A stretch of DNA of 64,000 nucleotides from Roseomonas sp. (GTDB lineage Bacteria; Pseudomonadota; Alphaproteobacteria; Acetobacterales; Acetobacteraceae): positions 1 to 64,000 of the forward strand of contig JADCFX010000014.1 of NCBI GenBank assembly GCA_020249285.1, given 5' to 3'. The notes under the pieces are model-generated. The model ran no database searches. It was given only the letters and a program-made list of their open reading frames with translations, and was not told where the DNA came from. The position numbers were made by a program, and so were the translations under genes. Below, piece by piece: positions 41,409 through 49,766 of the stretch (within the stretch, counting starts at the first letter, position 1; every line of letters starts with the position of its first letter).

Positions 41409-42980
41409 ATGCACAAAAGAACAAGAACTATCGTCGGTGCGATAGCGCTCGTAGCAGCGCTCTTCGCCGGCAGTACCAGATCAAACGCGCAGACACCGAC
41501 ACCGCGGCCACTATGCCCCTTCCAGGTCGGAAACCCATCCTTGCCAAGCTTGTTCGCCACGGGCAATGAGACACCGGGGCAACAAGTAGCAAACTGCATT
41601 GCTTGGCAACAGTTCATCTACCTGAATTGGCAAGCAAAACCTGGCGGCGTGGTGCCCGATACCTCCGTGCGGCTTGCCCAGTTTGGAGTTCAACCATTGG
41701 CTCAGCCACCTGTGTGGCAGACCTATTTACCGGCGACGACGGTAATGTCTGGCAACGCGAGCGGCCCCGGGATCATGGGCAATCGTCCGCAGCTGGTCCT
41801 GCAAGCCATCAACAAGTACGGGTTCAGCGGCATCAATCAGGCGAGCGGTGCGGTCTGGCTGACCAGCCAAGCCGGCAATCTCACTTACTACGATGTACGC
41901 ATGAACCCCAACGAGGTGGATTTCGTCATGCGCGGTCTACCCAATCAGCCGTTAACCGGTATGGCCGCGCAGTTCAACTGCGCCACCCTGGCGCCAAGCG
42001 GCTCGCAAGCTGGTTTCCGCCTACCGATGGGTTATGGCAACGACACGGACTGCTTGGGCAATCGCATGGTCTTTGGTGATGGTACCGGCACAATCGAATT
42101 GAAGGCGTCATGGTTGATCCTGCCGCCAAACGACCCAAACAATAGCCGTTACCTGACAGCCCAAGCCCAAGTGACTGATCCAAGTGGCGTGACCTCGACG
42201 CAGACTGTCGGTCTTGTTGGACTGCACATCATCCGCCGGATGCCTGGTGCCTCCCAGATGCTTTGGTCGACATTTGAGCAGATAGACAACTCCCCGAACT
42301 ACAACCTCGCAACCCGGGTGGCGAGCGATCCGCGCCCCGCGACTGGCGCGCCGCGCAACGCCCGCTCTAGCTACACCTACTTCAACCCGACCTGCACGGA
42401 GACGAGTGATCCTCACTACAAGTGCCAGGTCAACATCGCCCCGACCGCTGCCTGCACTGCACCCAACACGCCGGCCGGGTGTGCTCCCTACACCGCGCCG
42501 CAGCAGATCGGCCGCACCACGCCGTTGGACAATTATGCGAACGCGGTGAACGCATGGGTCTGGCGCCAGCTGCCGCAGGCATCCGTGTTCCAGTACTACC
42601 GGCTGATCGATGTGCAGTGGCCGACCTTCCCGAAGCCCCCACAGCTCACGGCAGGCCAATTGGTACCTCACGCCCAGAATAATCAACCACCAATCCCCAA
42701 CAATATGGTGCCCAACCTGTTTACCCTGGCCCCCAACACTAGGGTGATCGCGAATACCACCATGGAATCCTACGCGCAGCGCGGTTCACCGGCAGCGCAA
42801 GGGGGTCCCGCCACATGCATGGACTGCCACGCGTTTGCCAATATCGCAGCAGCACGCGCGACAGACCAACAGCACGGCGCGGCCCTGCAACGCGCGATTC
42901 GTAGACAGCCACCGCTTCAGCCGGCGGACTACCTCTCGAGCTACTCGTTCATCTTCTCCAATCAGACAGTTCTACCATAG
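41409..42980 (+). CDS. Exported c-type cytochrome-like protein with a single CxxCH, in an inserted segment
   Basis: This 523-residue protein has an export signal, RTIVGAIALVAALFAGSTRS then NAQ. One heme-binding motif CMDCH occurs at residues 470-474 near the C-terminus. GLVGLHIIRRMPGASQMLW and STFEQIDNSPNYN precede a long Asn-, Gln-, Pro- and Thr-rich region. I recall similar cytochrome-annotated proteins in beta- and alphaproteobacteria but cannot name the family. The start at 41409 gives proper spacing to GGGGAG. Codon use is visibly less GC-biased than the neighbours. The gene sits between two halves of a methyltransferase gene, in the opposite orientation, so it was probably acquired. Confidence 0.75.
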   Translation: MHKRTRTIVGAIALVAALFAGSTRSNAQTPTPRPLCPFQVGNPSLPSLFATGNETPGQQVANCIAWQQFIYLNWQAKPGGVVPDTSVRLAQFGVQPLAQPPVWQTYLPATTVMSGNASGPGIMGNRPQLVLQAINKYGFSGINQASGAVWLTSQAGNLTYYDVRMNPNEVDFVMRGLPNQPLTGMAAQFNCATLAPSGSQAGFRLPMGYGNDTDCLGNRMVFGDGTGTIELKASWLILPPNDPNNSRYLTAQAQVTDPSGVTSTQTVGLVGLHIIRRMPGASQMLWSTFEQIDNSPNYNLATRVASDPRPATGAPRNARSSYTYFNPTCTETSDPHYKCQVNIAPTAACTAPNTPAGCAPYTAPQQIGRTTPLDNYANAVNAWVWRQLPQASVFQYYRLIDVQWPTFPKPPQLTAGQLVPHAQNNQPPIPNNMVPNLFTLAPNTRVIANTTMESYAQRGSPAAQGGPATCMDCHAFANIAAARATDQQHGAALQRAIRRQPPLQPADYLSSYSFIFSNQTVLP

Positions 42981-42984
42981 TCCC

Positions 42985-43075
42985 CTAATGGTCCGGTCGC
43001 TGCTGTCGGTTCCCGACAGCAGCGTGAATCGGCCCAACAATTATATGGCTAGAAGTACGCGGGGGCATTGTTTGG
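42985..43075. repeat. Inverted-repeat element copy A (relative of the 56.6-kb element)
   Basis: The stretch TGGTCCGGTCGCTGCTGTCG through GGCTAG matches bases 56636-56699 with only a handful of differences. It contains a perfect 11-bp hairpin GCTGCTGTCGG/CCGACAGCAGC with a TTC loop at 42999-43023. Beyond CTAG the similarity weakens (AAGTACGCGGGGGCATTG against TGGTGCGCGGGTGCAGG). It starts just after the cytochrome-like gene and ends at the methyltransferase remnant. Confidence 0.75.
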
Positions 43076-43079
43076 TGAC

Positions 43080-43234
43080 CGCCCAGCACGCGCGCCGGTG
43101 CCACACCCCGCATCCAGCACCGCCAAACCGGGCGGCAAGGCAAGCGCCTCCAGCATCGCATCCGCCAGTTTGCGAGACCATCGGCCCACGCTGCGTTCAT
43201 AAGCCGCGCCATTGGTCGCGGCATAGCCGGACAC
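43080..43234 (-). pseudogene. 5' part of a disrupted SAM-dependent methyltransferase
   Basis: From a GTG at 43234 the strand reads MSGYAATNGAAYERSVGRWS and ALPPGLAVLDAGCGTG, the N-terminus and SAM-binding motif I of a class I methyltransferase. After GTGA the frame turns into unrelated residues (RAGRSPNNAPAYF) and stops in the repeat. It starts five bases after the ATC-hydrolase-like stop, so the intact gene would have been in operon with it. The C-terminal part is at 40.8-41.1 kb. Confidence 0.8.
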
Positions 43235-43239
43235 CGCGC

Positions 43240-43713
43240 CTAATCCTCATACCTGTAGCGGAAGTTACAATGGCTTGCCCCGCCCATGATGGTTTGCGTG
43301 CGTTCCAGTTTCAGCTTCGGGTCATAGCCCTCACAAAAGGCGCCATCACGGTTGCAGGACAGAATGGCGCCAAGCTCGGCCAGCCCCATGGCGCGATACA
43401 TCTCGGCATAGCGGCAGCGCGTCACGTTGAAATCATAATGCTTGGCATCCTTGCGGATCGTCTCAATGTGCAGCGCATCCCCCTTGGTCCATAGCGGCTG
43501 GAGGGAGATGAAATGCTCGAGCGATGGCTTCCCCTCCGGCCCCTGCTTGGCCATCTCGGCGGCGGTTTCCTTGGCCAGCTTGATGATGGCGGAGGACATA
43601 ATGGCTTTCGCCTTATCCTCCCCGATTTGCGCCTTCATTTCCTCATAAATACCCTTGGCAAAGGCGGCTTCGATCCGCCGCTGTTCAAGAATGCCTAAGC
43701 TTTCTGTGGTCAT
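43240..43713 (-). CDS. L-2-amino-thiazoline-4-carboxylate hydrolase family protein
   Basis: This is a 157-residue protein. The C-terminal half shows LSCNRDGAFCEGYDPKLKLE and QTIMGGASHCNFRY, which match the ATC hydrolase (PF14196-type) family. The two cysteines, the invariant GGASHC and FRYRY are typical. Known members open a thiazoline ring on the way to cysteine; most homologues are uncharacterised. GGAGGCGCTT precedes the ATG at 43713. It headed a leftward operon with a methyltransferase now broken by an insertion. It is divergent from ahcY. Confidence 0.85.
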   Translation of the reverse strand: MTTESLGILEQRRIEAAFAKGIYEEMKAQIGEDKAKAIMSSAIIKLAKETAAEMAKQGPEGKPSLEHFISLQPLWTKGDALHIETIRKDAKHYDFNVTRCRYAEMYRAMGLAELGAILSCNRDGAFCEGYDPKLKLERTQTIMGGASHCNFRYRYED

Positions 43714-43782
43714 AAGCGCCTCCTCCGGGGTTCATCGGGCCAGCTTAACGCGGCGGCCCGTGGCGACCAGCCCCGAAAAACG

Positions 43783-43802
43783 ACATAAAGGCATCTTTAT
43801 AT
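43783..43802. promoter_or_regulatory. ATAAAG-N4-CTTTAT palindrome upstream of ahcY
   Basis: ATAAAGGCATCTTTAT is a perfect 6-bp inverted repeat with a four-base centre, 72 bases before the ahcY start. Operators of this AT-rich ATAAAGATATCTTTAT type are, as I recall, described for the ArsR-family regulator SahR upstream of ahcY and methionine genes in Proteobacteria. I give that assignment as likely, not certain. Confidence 0.55.
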
Positions 43803-43871
43803 TCTTCTTTCCCTCTTTCCCCACGCTGCGTCGCGTGTTACCCGCCGCGCCAGATTCAAGGAGTTTTCGCC

Positions 43872-45272
43872 ATGGCCGCCCAAGACTACGTGATCAAAGA
43901 CCTTTCGCTCGCCGCCTGGGGGCGGAAGGAAATCTCAATGGCCGAGGATGAAATGCCCGGCCTGATGGCGGTGCGCGCCGAATATGGCGCATCCCAGCCG
44001 CTCAAGGGGGCGCGCATCGCGGGCTGCCTGCACATGACCATTCAAACGGCGGTGCTGATTGAAACCCTGAAGCACCTTGGCGCCGATGTGCGCTGGTCTT
44101 CCTGCAATATCTTCTCGACCCAGGATCACGCCGCTGCCGCCATCGCCGCGACCGGCACGCCGGTTTTCGCCGTGAAGGGCGAAACGCTCCCGGAATACTG
44201 GGAATATGTGCAGCGCACCCTGGAATGGGCCAATGGCGGCGAACCCAATGTGTTGCTCGATGACGGCGGCGACATGACGCTGCTGGTGCATTACGGGCTG
44301 CGCGCCGAACAGGGCGATACCGCGTTCCTGGACAAGGCAACGAATGAGGAAGAAGAAGTCTTCTTCGCCCTCATCAAGAAATGCCTGCAGACCAAGCCCG
44401 GCTGGTTCGCCAAGCTTGCCGCTGCCATCAAGGGCGTTTCGGAAGAAACCACCACGGGCGTGCATCGGCTTTACGTGATGGCCAAGGAAGGGCGCCTGCT
44501 TTTCCCGGCGATCAATGTGAATGACAGCGTGACGAAGTCGAAATTCGACAATCTCTATGGTTGCCGCGAATCACTGGTGGATGCGATCCGTCGCGGCACG
44601 GATGTGATGATGGCCGGCAAGGTCGCCATGGTTTGCGGCTTTGGTGATGTGGGCAAGGGTTCTGCCGCCTCTCTCCGCAATGCCGGCTGCCGCGTGATGG
44701 TGAGCGAAGTGGACCCGATCTGCGCCCTGCAAGCCGCCATGGAAGGCTACCAGGTCGTCACCATGGAACAGGCCGCGCCGATGGCCGATATCTTCGTCAC
44801 CGCCACGGGCAATGTGGATGTGATCACGGTTGATCACATGCGCGCCATGAAGCACCGCGCCATTGTTTGCAATATCGGCCATTTCGATTCCGAAATTCAG
44901 GTGGCGGGTCTGCGCAACATGAAGTGGGATAATGTGAAGCCGCAGGTCGATGAAATCGAATTCCCCGACCAAAAGCGCATCATCTTGCTGTCCGAAGGCC
45001 GCTTGGTGAACCTTGGCAATGCCACGGGCCATCCTTCCTTCGTGATGTCCGCTTCCTTCACCAATCAAACGCTCGCGCAGATCGAACTCTGGACCAATAC
45101 CGCGAGGTATGAGCTCAAGGTCTATACGCTGCCGAAGCATTTGGATGAGAAGGTGGCGGCGCTCCATCTGGCGAAGGTGGGTGCCACACTGACCACGCTT
45201 ACCGCTCAGCAGGCCGGCTATATCGGCGTGGATTCCCAGGGTCCCTTCAAAGCCGAACAATACCGCTACTAA
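43872..45272 (+). CDS. ahcY: Adenosylhomocysteinase (S-adenosylhomocysteine hydrolase)
   Basis: The 466-residue protein covers the whole family: [22 protein letters not shown] near the start, [16 protein letters not shown] for substrate, [19 protein letters not shown] for NAD, and the invariant end FKAEQYRY. It splits S-adenosylhomocysteine into adenosine and homocysteine in the methyl cycle. The length includes the insertion usual in proteobacterial forms. AAGGAG lies eight bases before the ATG. A palindromic operator-like site lies upstream and a strong hairpin downstream. Confidence 0.97.
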   Translation: MAAQDYVIKDLSLAAWGRKEISMAEDEMPGLMAVRAEYGASQPLKGARIAGCLHMTIQTAVLIETLKHLGADVRWSSCNIFSTQDHAAAAIAATGTPVFAVKGETLPEYWEYVQRTLEWANGGEPNVLLDDGGDMTLLVHYGLRAEQGDTAFLDKATNEEEEVFFALIKKCLQTKPGWFAKLAAAIKGVSEETTTGVHRLYVMAKEGRLLFPAINVNDSVTKSKFDNLYGCRESLVDAIRRGTDVMMAGKVAMVCGFGDVGKGSAASLRNAGCRVMVSEVDPICALQAAMEGYQVVTMEQAAPMADIFVTATGNVDVITVDHMRAMKHRAIVCNIGHFDSEIQVAGLRNMKWDNVKPQVDEIEFPDQKRIILLSEGRLVNLGNATGHPSFVMSASFTNQTLAQIELWTNTARYELKVYTLPKHLDEKVAALHLAKVGATLTTLTAQQAGYIGVDSQGPFKAEQYRY

Positions 45273-45280
45273 GTTTAAAC

Positions 45281-45315
45281 GCGCCGGGGCGTGGACATCC
45301 TCCGCGCCCCGGCGC
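45281..45315. terminator. Strong hairpin after ahcY, terminator-like
   Basis: GCGCCGGGGCG (45281-45291) pairs perfectly with CGCCCCGGCGC (45305-45315) over 11 bp with a 13-base loop, eight bases after the ahcY stop. No U-run follows, so intrinsic termination would be inefficient; it could stabilise the 3' end or pause transcription. Confidence 0.5.
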
Positions 45316-45372
45316 AACCATCCATGAGTGGCGAATCGGGCAGCCCGCCCGCGCCCCGCATGGATCACGCGC

Positions 45373-46176
45373 ATGGACCTGAGCGCCCTTTTCTCCGCCC
45401 TGCTGATGGGCATCGTCGAAGGCTTCACTGAATTCCTGCCCATTTCCTCGACAGGGCATTTGATCCTGCTTGGCGAATTGATTGGCTTTGAAGGCCCGCC
45501 CGGCAAGGTTTTTGAAATCTCCATTCAACTCGGCGCGATCCTCGCGGTGTGCTGGATTTATCGCGGCCTGATCCTGGACCTATTGCGCGGCATGTGGCGC
45601 CCAGGGCGAGAACGCTATTATGTCATCAACCTCATGCTCGCCTTCCTGCCTGCGGCGATCATCGGCGTCCTGTTTCACAAAACCATCACAACGCTGCTGT
45701 TCAATCCTTGGGTTGTCTCCGTCGCACTGATCCTGGGCGGCATTGCCATCATTGCCATCGAAAAGCTGCGGCCCGCGCCCAGCATCCATAGCGTGCCGGA
45801 AATCGGCCCACTCGCCGCCGTGCTGGTCGGGCTTGGCCAGGCGCTCGCCATGATCCCAGGCACATCGCGTTCCGGTGCCACCATCATCACCGCGCTACTG
45901 ATTGGCGTGGAACGCCGCACGGCGGCGGAATTTTCCTTCATGCTCGCCATCCCCACCATGTTTGCCGCCAGTTTCTACAGCCTTTGGAAAGTCCGCGCTG
46001 AGATTGACCCGAGCGCTTTCGGCCAAATCGCCGTCGGCTTCATCGCCGCCTTCATCGTCGCCTTCATCACCGTACGCGCGGTGCTGGCGCTGATTGGGCG
46101 CATCGGCTTCACGCCCTTTGGCTATTACCGCATCGCGCTTGGGACACTGATGCTGATCGTGCTCACCATCCGCTGA
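45373..46176 (+). CDS. uppP: Undecaprenyl-diphosphatase
   Basis: The 267-residue membrane protein has the two BacA/UppP signatures: GIVEGFTEFLPISSTGHLIL near the N-terminus and MIPGTSRSGATIITALLIG in the middle. It removes a phosphate from undecaprenyl pyrophosphate so the lipid can be reused in cell-wall synthesis, and it can confer bacitracin resistance. The ATG at 45373 (MDLSALFSALLMG) gives the family start; the track ORF is 15 residues longer. Confidence 0.96.
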   Translation: MDLSALFSALLMGIVEGFTEFLPISSTGHLILLGELIGFEGPPGKVFEISIQLGAILAVCWIYRGLILDLLRGMWRPGRERYYVINLMLAFLPAAIIGVLFHKTITTLLFNPWVVSVALILGGIAIIAIEKLRPAPSIHSVPEIGPLAAVLVGLGQALAMIPGTSRSGATIITALLIGVERRTAAEFSFMLAIPTMFAASFYSLWKVRAEIDPSAFGQIAVGFIAAFIVAFITVRAVLALIGRIGFTPFGYYRIALGTLMLIVLTIR

Positions 46177-46184
46177 TCCGCCCA

Positions 46185-47075
46185 ATGGCCCCGCGCTACA
46201 GCTTCGCCTATGGATCAAATACCGATGCTGCGGATTGGCGCGCCTGGTGCGCGCGCACCGGCCATGATCCGGCGGCGCTCAGGCCCATCGGCACTGGCAT
46301 TCTGCCCGATGCGCGGCTCGCCTTTGATTTCTTCGGCAAGGGTCGCGGCGGCGGTGTGCTGAATTTCCAGCCGAGGCTTGGCGGCTTTGTTGAAGGCGTT
46401 GTCTTGGAAGCCTCCGAAGCCGGCTGGCGGGCGCTGGATCAGAAGGAAGGCGTGCCCAACGCCTATCAGCGCCGGCAACGCCACATCATCCTGCCGGATG
46501 GCCAGGCGCTTGAAGCCATTGCCTATCAGGTCATCCCTGAACGCCAGCAGGGTCACGTCGCCCCACCCTTGGCGTACCTGAATGCCGTGCGCCGAGGCTT
46601 CGCCGCCCATGGCCTGCACCCGCACCCGCTGGAAGCCGCTGCGCGTGGTGAGGAAGGCTGCCACGCGCTTGCTGATATATTCGTCTATGGCACGCTGATG
46701 CAGGGCGGCTTCTGGCACGGCCCGGCGGCGCAGGCCGGTATCGTCACCATCACGCCAGCGCAGGCGACCGGCACGCTATTCGACCTTGGCGATTACCCAG
46801 CCCTCACCCTGGGCGAGCCCACGCCGATCCAGGGCGAAATCCTGACCTTTCAGGATATCGCCAAAGCCTTGCCCGTTCTGGATGAAATTGAAGATGCCGC
46901 GCCGGATGGCGCCGCTTCCGGCATGTATCGCCGCACAATTATCATGGTGACGGATCACGCAGGGCAGCACCGCCGCGCCTGGGCCTATGTCATGGCACCG
47001 GAAAACCTGGCGGGCGCGCCGATCATCGCCTCAGGCGATTGGCGCGGGCACCACCAAAAAAAGCGGGGCGGCTGA
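46185..47075 (+). CDS. Tandem gamma-glutamylcyclotransferase-like protein
   Basis: This 296-residue protein appears to have two GGCT/AIG2-like domains. Domain 1 starts YSFAYGSNTDAADW with the canonical YGSN loop and runs to about residue 150. Domain 2 starts IFVYGTLMQGGFWHG near residue 165 with the VYGTLM motif and ends before 296. Enzymes of the fold release 5-oxoproline from gamma-glutamyl amines. Single-domain forms of about 110-180 residues are normal, so the tandem form is unusual. Start at 46185 is nine bases after uppP; no clear ribosome-binding site. Confidence 0.8.
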   Translation: MAPRYSFAYGSNTDAADWRAWCARTGHDPAALRPIGTGILPDARLAFDFFGKGRGGGVLNFQPRLGGFVEGVVLEASEAGWRALDQKEGVPNAYQRRQRHIILPDGQALEAIAYQVIPERQQGHVAPPLAYLNAVRRGFAAHGLHPHPLEAAARGEEGCHALADIFVYGTLMQGGFWHGPAAQAGIVTITPAQATGTLFDLGDYPALTLGEPTPIQGEILTFQDIAKALPVLDEIEDAAPDGAASGMYRRTIIMVTDHAGQHRRAWAYVMAPENLAGAPIIASGDWRGHHQKKRGG

Positions 47076-47091
47076 AACCGCCCGCGCGATC

Positions 47092-47415
47092 CTATTGTTC
47101 TTCGTCGCGGTCAGTGCCGACTTCGATATCCTCGCCGATATCCTCGGCGTCATCTTCAAGCTCTTCCGCGTCCTCTATCGCCTCATCACCTTCGATATCT
47201 TCCACTTCGATATCATCAGTCTCCGCCGCTGGCGTGCCGGGCGCTTTCTTCAGCCGTTCATCCAGCGGGTTCTGGCCGTTGCGGCGCATGCGCGGCTGCT
47301 CCACCGGCTGTTCAGTGCCGCATTTCGGGCAGACCGCCGGAGCGCGGGTCATGTCGTAGAACTTCGCGCCGCAACCTACGCAGGTCCGCTTCAAGCCGAG
47401 TTCGGGCTTTGCCAT
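47092..47415 (-). CDS. TIGR02300 family (FYDLN-acid) zinc-ribbon protein
   Basis: The 107-residue protein starts MAKPELGLKRTCVGCGAKFYD and has a second pair, CPKCG, giving a four-cysteine zinc ribbon with the FYD motif. The second half is extremely acidic (DDIEVEDIEGDEAIEDAEEL). This is the alphaproteobacterial FYDLN_acid family, of unknown function, commonly found beside aroA. Here it is divergent from aroA across 147 bases. Confidence 0.93.
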   Translation of the reverse strand: MAKPELGLKRTCVGCGAKFYDMTRAPAVCPKCGTEQPVEQPRMRRNGQNPLDERLKKAPGTPAAETDDIEVEDIEGDEAIEDAEELEDDAEDIGEDIEVGTDRDEEQ

Positions 47416-47562
47416 GGAAACGCCTCATGAAGACCGCAGGGCGCGGTATATGGTTTGGGCACGCCACGGGTAGACAGATAGAATCAGTCAATCCGCGTCG
47501 CGACCCGGAAAATAGGGTGGCGCGCATTGCCACGCCCGGCCCTGCCATGTCAAACGGCCCGA

Positions 47563-48909
47563 ATGTCCACCGCCGTCCCCCGCCCCTTCCGCGCCAGCAA
47601 ACCAACCGCCCCGCTCTCCGGCCAAGCCGGCGTGGCGGGCGATAAATCCATCAGCCACCGTGCGCTCATGTTTGGCGCGCTGGCGGTGGGCACAACCGAG
47701 ATTTCCGGCCTTCTGGAAGGCGAGGATGTGCTGCGCACCGCAGCCGCCATGCGCGCCCTTGGCGCCGAGGTGGAACAGCTTGCCCCCGGCCAATGGCGGG
47801 TTTCTGGCCGCGGCGTGGGCGGCCTGACCGAACCGGCCGATGTGCTGGATATGGGCAATTCCGGCACGGCGGCCCGCCTGCTGCTTGGCCTGCTCTCCGG
47901 CCACCCGTTGTTCGCGGTGATGACGGGCGATGCCTCGCTCCGCCGCCGCCCCATGAAGCGGGTGACAGACCCGCTTTCGGCCACTGGTGCACAGTTCTGG
48001 ACCCGTGAGGGCGGGCGCCTCCCGCTGGCTGTGCGCGGCGCGCAGGACCCGCTGCCGCTTGATTACCGCCTGCCTGTGGCCTCGGCCCAGGTGAAAAGCG
48101 CCTGCCTGCTGGCTGGGCTTTGTGCGCCAGGCATCACCCGCGTGGTGGAACCGGAACCCACGCGCGACCATACGGAAAACATGCTGCGCCATTTCGGCGC
48201 GATGGTGGCGGTGGAAGACACATCGGAAGGCCGCGTCATTCGCCTGGATGGCCAGCCGGAATTGAAGGCCGCGCCCATCAGCGTGCCGGGCGATCCATCC
48301 TCAGCCTCCTTCCCGCTGGTGGCCGCGCTTTTGGTGCCTGGGTCACGTATCCGCCTCACGCAAATCGGGCTCAATCAGCTCCGCACCGGGCTTTTCACGA
48401 CGCTCCGGGAAATGGGTGCCGCGCTCAAGATCGAAAACGCCCGGATCGAAGGCGGTGAGGCCGTGGGCGATATCATCGGCGAATATACCGCACTCAAGGC
48501 TGTGGATGTGCCGCCTGGGCGCGCACCTTCGATGATTGACGAATACCCCATCCTGGCCGTGGCGGCTTCCTTCGCACGGGGCACCACGCGCATGCGCGGC
48601 CTTGCGGAATTGCGCGTGAAGGAAAGTGACCGGCTGGCCGCCACCGCTGCGCTGCTGGAAGCCAATGGCGCCAAGGTCAGCATAGAAGGCGATGATTTGC
48701 TGGTCCACGGGACGGGCGCACCACCTGCCGGCGGCGGGCTGGTGACCACGCATATGGATCACCGCATCGCCATGGCCGCCCTGGTGATGGGCCTAGCCAC
48801 GCAAAACCCCGTCACGGTGGATGACGCCAGCTTCATTGATACCTCCTTCCCGGGTTTTGCCGCGCTGATGAACCGCCTGGCCGGGTCAGACGCGATCCAC
48901 GCCGCATGA
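47563..48909 (+). CDS. aroA: 3-phosphoshikimate 1-carboxyvinyltransferase (EPSP synthase)
   Basis: This 448-residue enzyme of the shikimate pathway shows [19 protein letters not shown] near the N-terminus, [19 protein letters not shown], and [17 protein letters not shown]. The ending [23 protein letters not shown] is typical. The LLxGLLSGHPxF region suggests the class II type. The ATG at 47563 ([12 protein letters not shown]) is preferred over the track's 47527. It overlaps cmk by ATGA. Confidence 0.96.
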   Translation: MSTAVPRPFRASKPTAPLSGQAGVAGDKSISHRALMFGALAVGTTEISGLLEGEDVLRTAAAMRALGAEVEQLAPGQWRVSGRGVGGLTEPADVLDMGNSGTAARLLLGLLSGHPLFAVMTGDASLRRRPMKRVTDPLSATGAQFWTREGGRLPLAVRGAQDPLPLDYRLPVASAQVKSACLLAGLCAPGITRVVEPEPTRDHTENMLRHFGAMVAVEDTSEGRVIRLDGQPELKAAPISVPGDPSSASFPLVAALLVPGSRIRLTQIGLNQLRTGLFTTLREMGAALKIENARIEGGEAVGDIIGEYTALKAVDVPPGRAPSMIDEYPILAVAASFARGTTRMRGLAELRVKESDRLAATAALLEANGAKVSIEGDDLLVHGTGAPPAGGGLVTTHMDHRIAMAALVMGLATQNPVTVDDASFIDTSFPGFAALMNRLAGSDAIHAA

Positions 48910-49550
48910 AGCTGCCCGCCGGCACTGTCATCGCGGTTGATGGCCCTGCGGCGGCGGGCAAGGGCACGCTGGCCCGGCGCCTGGCGGCTGAGCTTGGCCT
49001 GCCTTACCTGGATACTGGCCTGCTCTACCGCGCCGTTGGCCGGCGCGTGCTGGATCGCGGCATAGACCCCCAGGATGCCCGCGTAGCCGAAGCTGAGGCC
49101 CGCGCGCTCACGCCCGAGGACCTCGCGCGCGGCGACTTGCGCGGCTCCTTGGCCGACATGGCGGCGAGCAAGGTAGCCGCCATCCCCGCCGTGCGCGCTG
49201 CCCTGCTCGATTTTCAGCATCGCTTTGGCGCCGCTCAGGGCGCCGTGCTGGATGGGCGGGATATCGGCACCGTGGTTTTCCCCGAGGCCCAGGTGAAGCT
49301 TTTCATCACCGCGAGTGTGGCCGAACGCGCCCGCCGGCGTTTTCTGGAACTCGCCGCCCGCGGTGTCGCCGCTGACCCCGCCCAGGTGGAAGCCGAAATC
49401 CGCGACCGCGACGCGCAAGACGCCAATCGCCCCGTGGCCCCCCTGAAACCCGCCCCGGATGCCACCGAAATAGACACAACTGCGCTGAATGCTGAGCAAG
49501 CCTTCGACGCTGCGCTCGCATTGATCCGCAAAAGGCTTGAATCCGCTTGA
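48906..49550 (+). CDS. cmk: Cytidylate kinase
   Basis: The 214-residue kinase has [21 protein letters not shown] for the P-loop, [12 protein letters not shown] for nucleotide binding, [20 protein letters not shown] in the core and a late [10 protein letters not shown] lid segment. It phosphorylates CMP and dCMP. The gene overlaps aroA and precedes rpsA, a widely conserved order. Confidence 0.96.
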   Translation: MKLPAGTVIAVDGPAAAGKGTLARRLAAELGLPYLDTGLLYRAVGRRVLDRGIDPQDARVAEAEARALTPEDLARGDLRGSLADMAASKVAAIPAVRAALLDFQHRFGAAQGAVLDGRDIGTVVFPEAQVKLFITASVAERARRRFLELAARGVAADPAQVEAEIRDRDAQDANRPVAPLKPAPDATEIDTTALNAEQAFDAALALIRKRLESA

Positions 49551-49766
49551 CGCGCCAAGCTGTCAGGCTCTAAGCACGAGCATCCTGTTCCGGTGCAAAC
49601 TGGCGCAGCGCCCGTGTTTGGGCCGGCAAGGGGCGGACCGTCATCCCGCCCGCCACATCTGGGCCTGCCAGCGCCAAGCGCCGGGGCCAAGCCGTGCTTC
49701 CCCCAAAGGTGGAAGGGCGCAGACAAAATGGCCGCAGCTGCGGCCCGTACAGGACACATAGATTTC
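49551..49766 (+). promoter_or_regulatory. rpsA leader region with a 16-bp palindrome
   Basis: The 216 bases between cmk and rpsA contain GGCCGCAGCTGCGGCC, a perfect 16-bp palindrome at 49730-49745, ending 21 bases before the chosen ATG. rpsA leaders in other bacteria mediate autoregulation by S1; this palindrome may have such a role. An in-frame ATG at 49728 overlaps it. Confidence 0.45.

Noticed and set aside
43714-43871. Possible S-adenosylhomocysteine or SAM riboswitch before ahcY
   Set aside because: I could not find the paired stems and pseudoknot of known SAH or SAM aptamers; a palindromic protein operator explains the main feature better.
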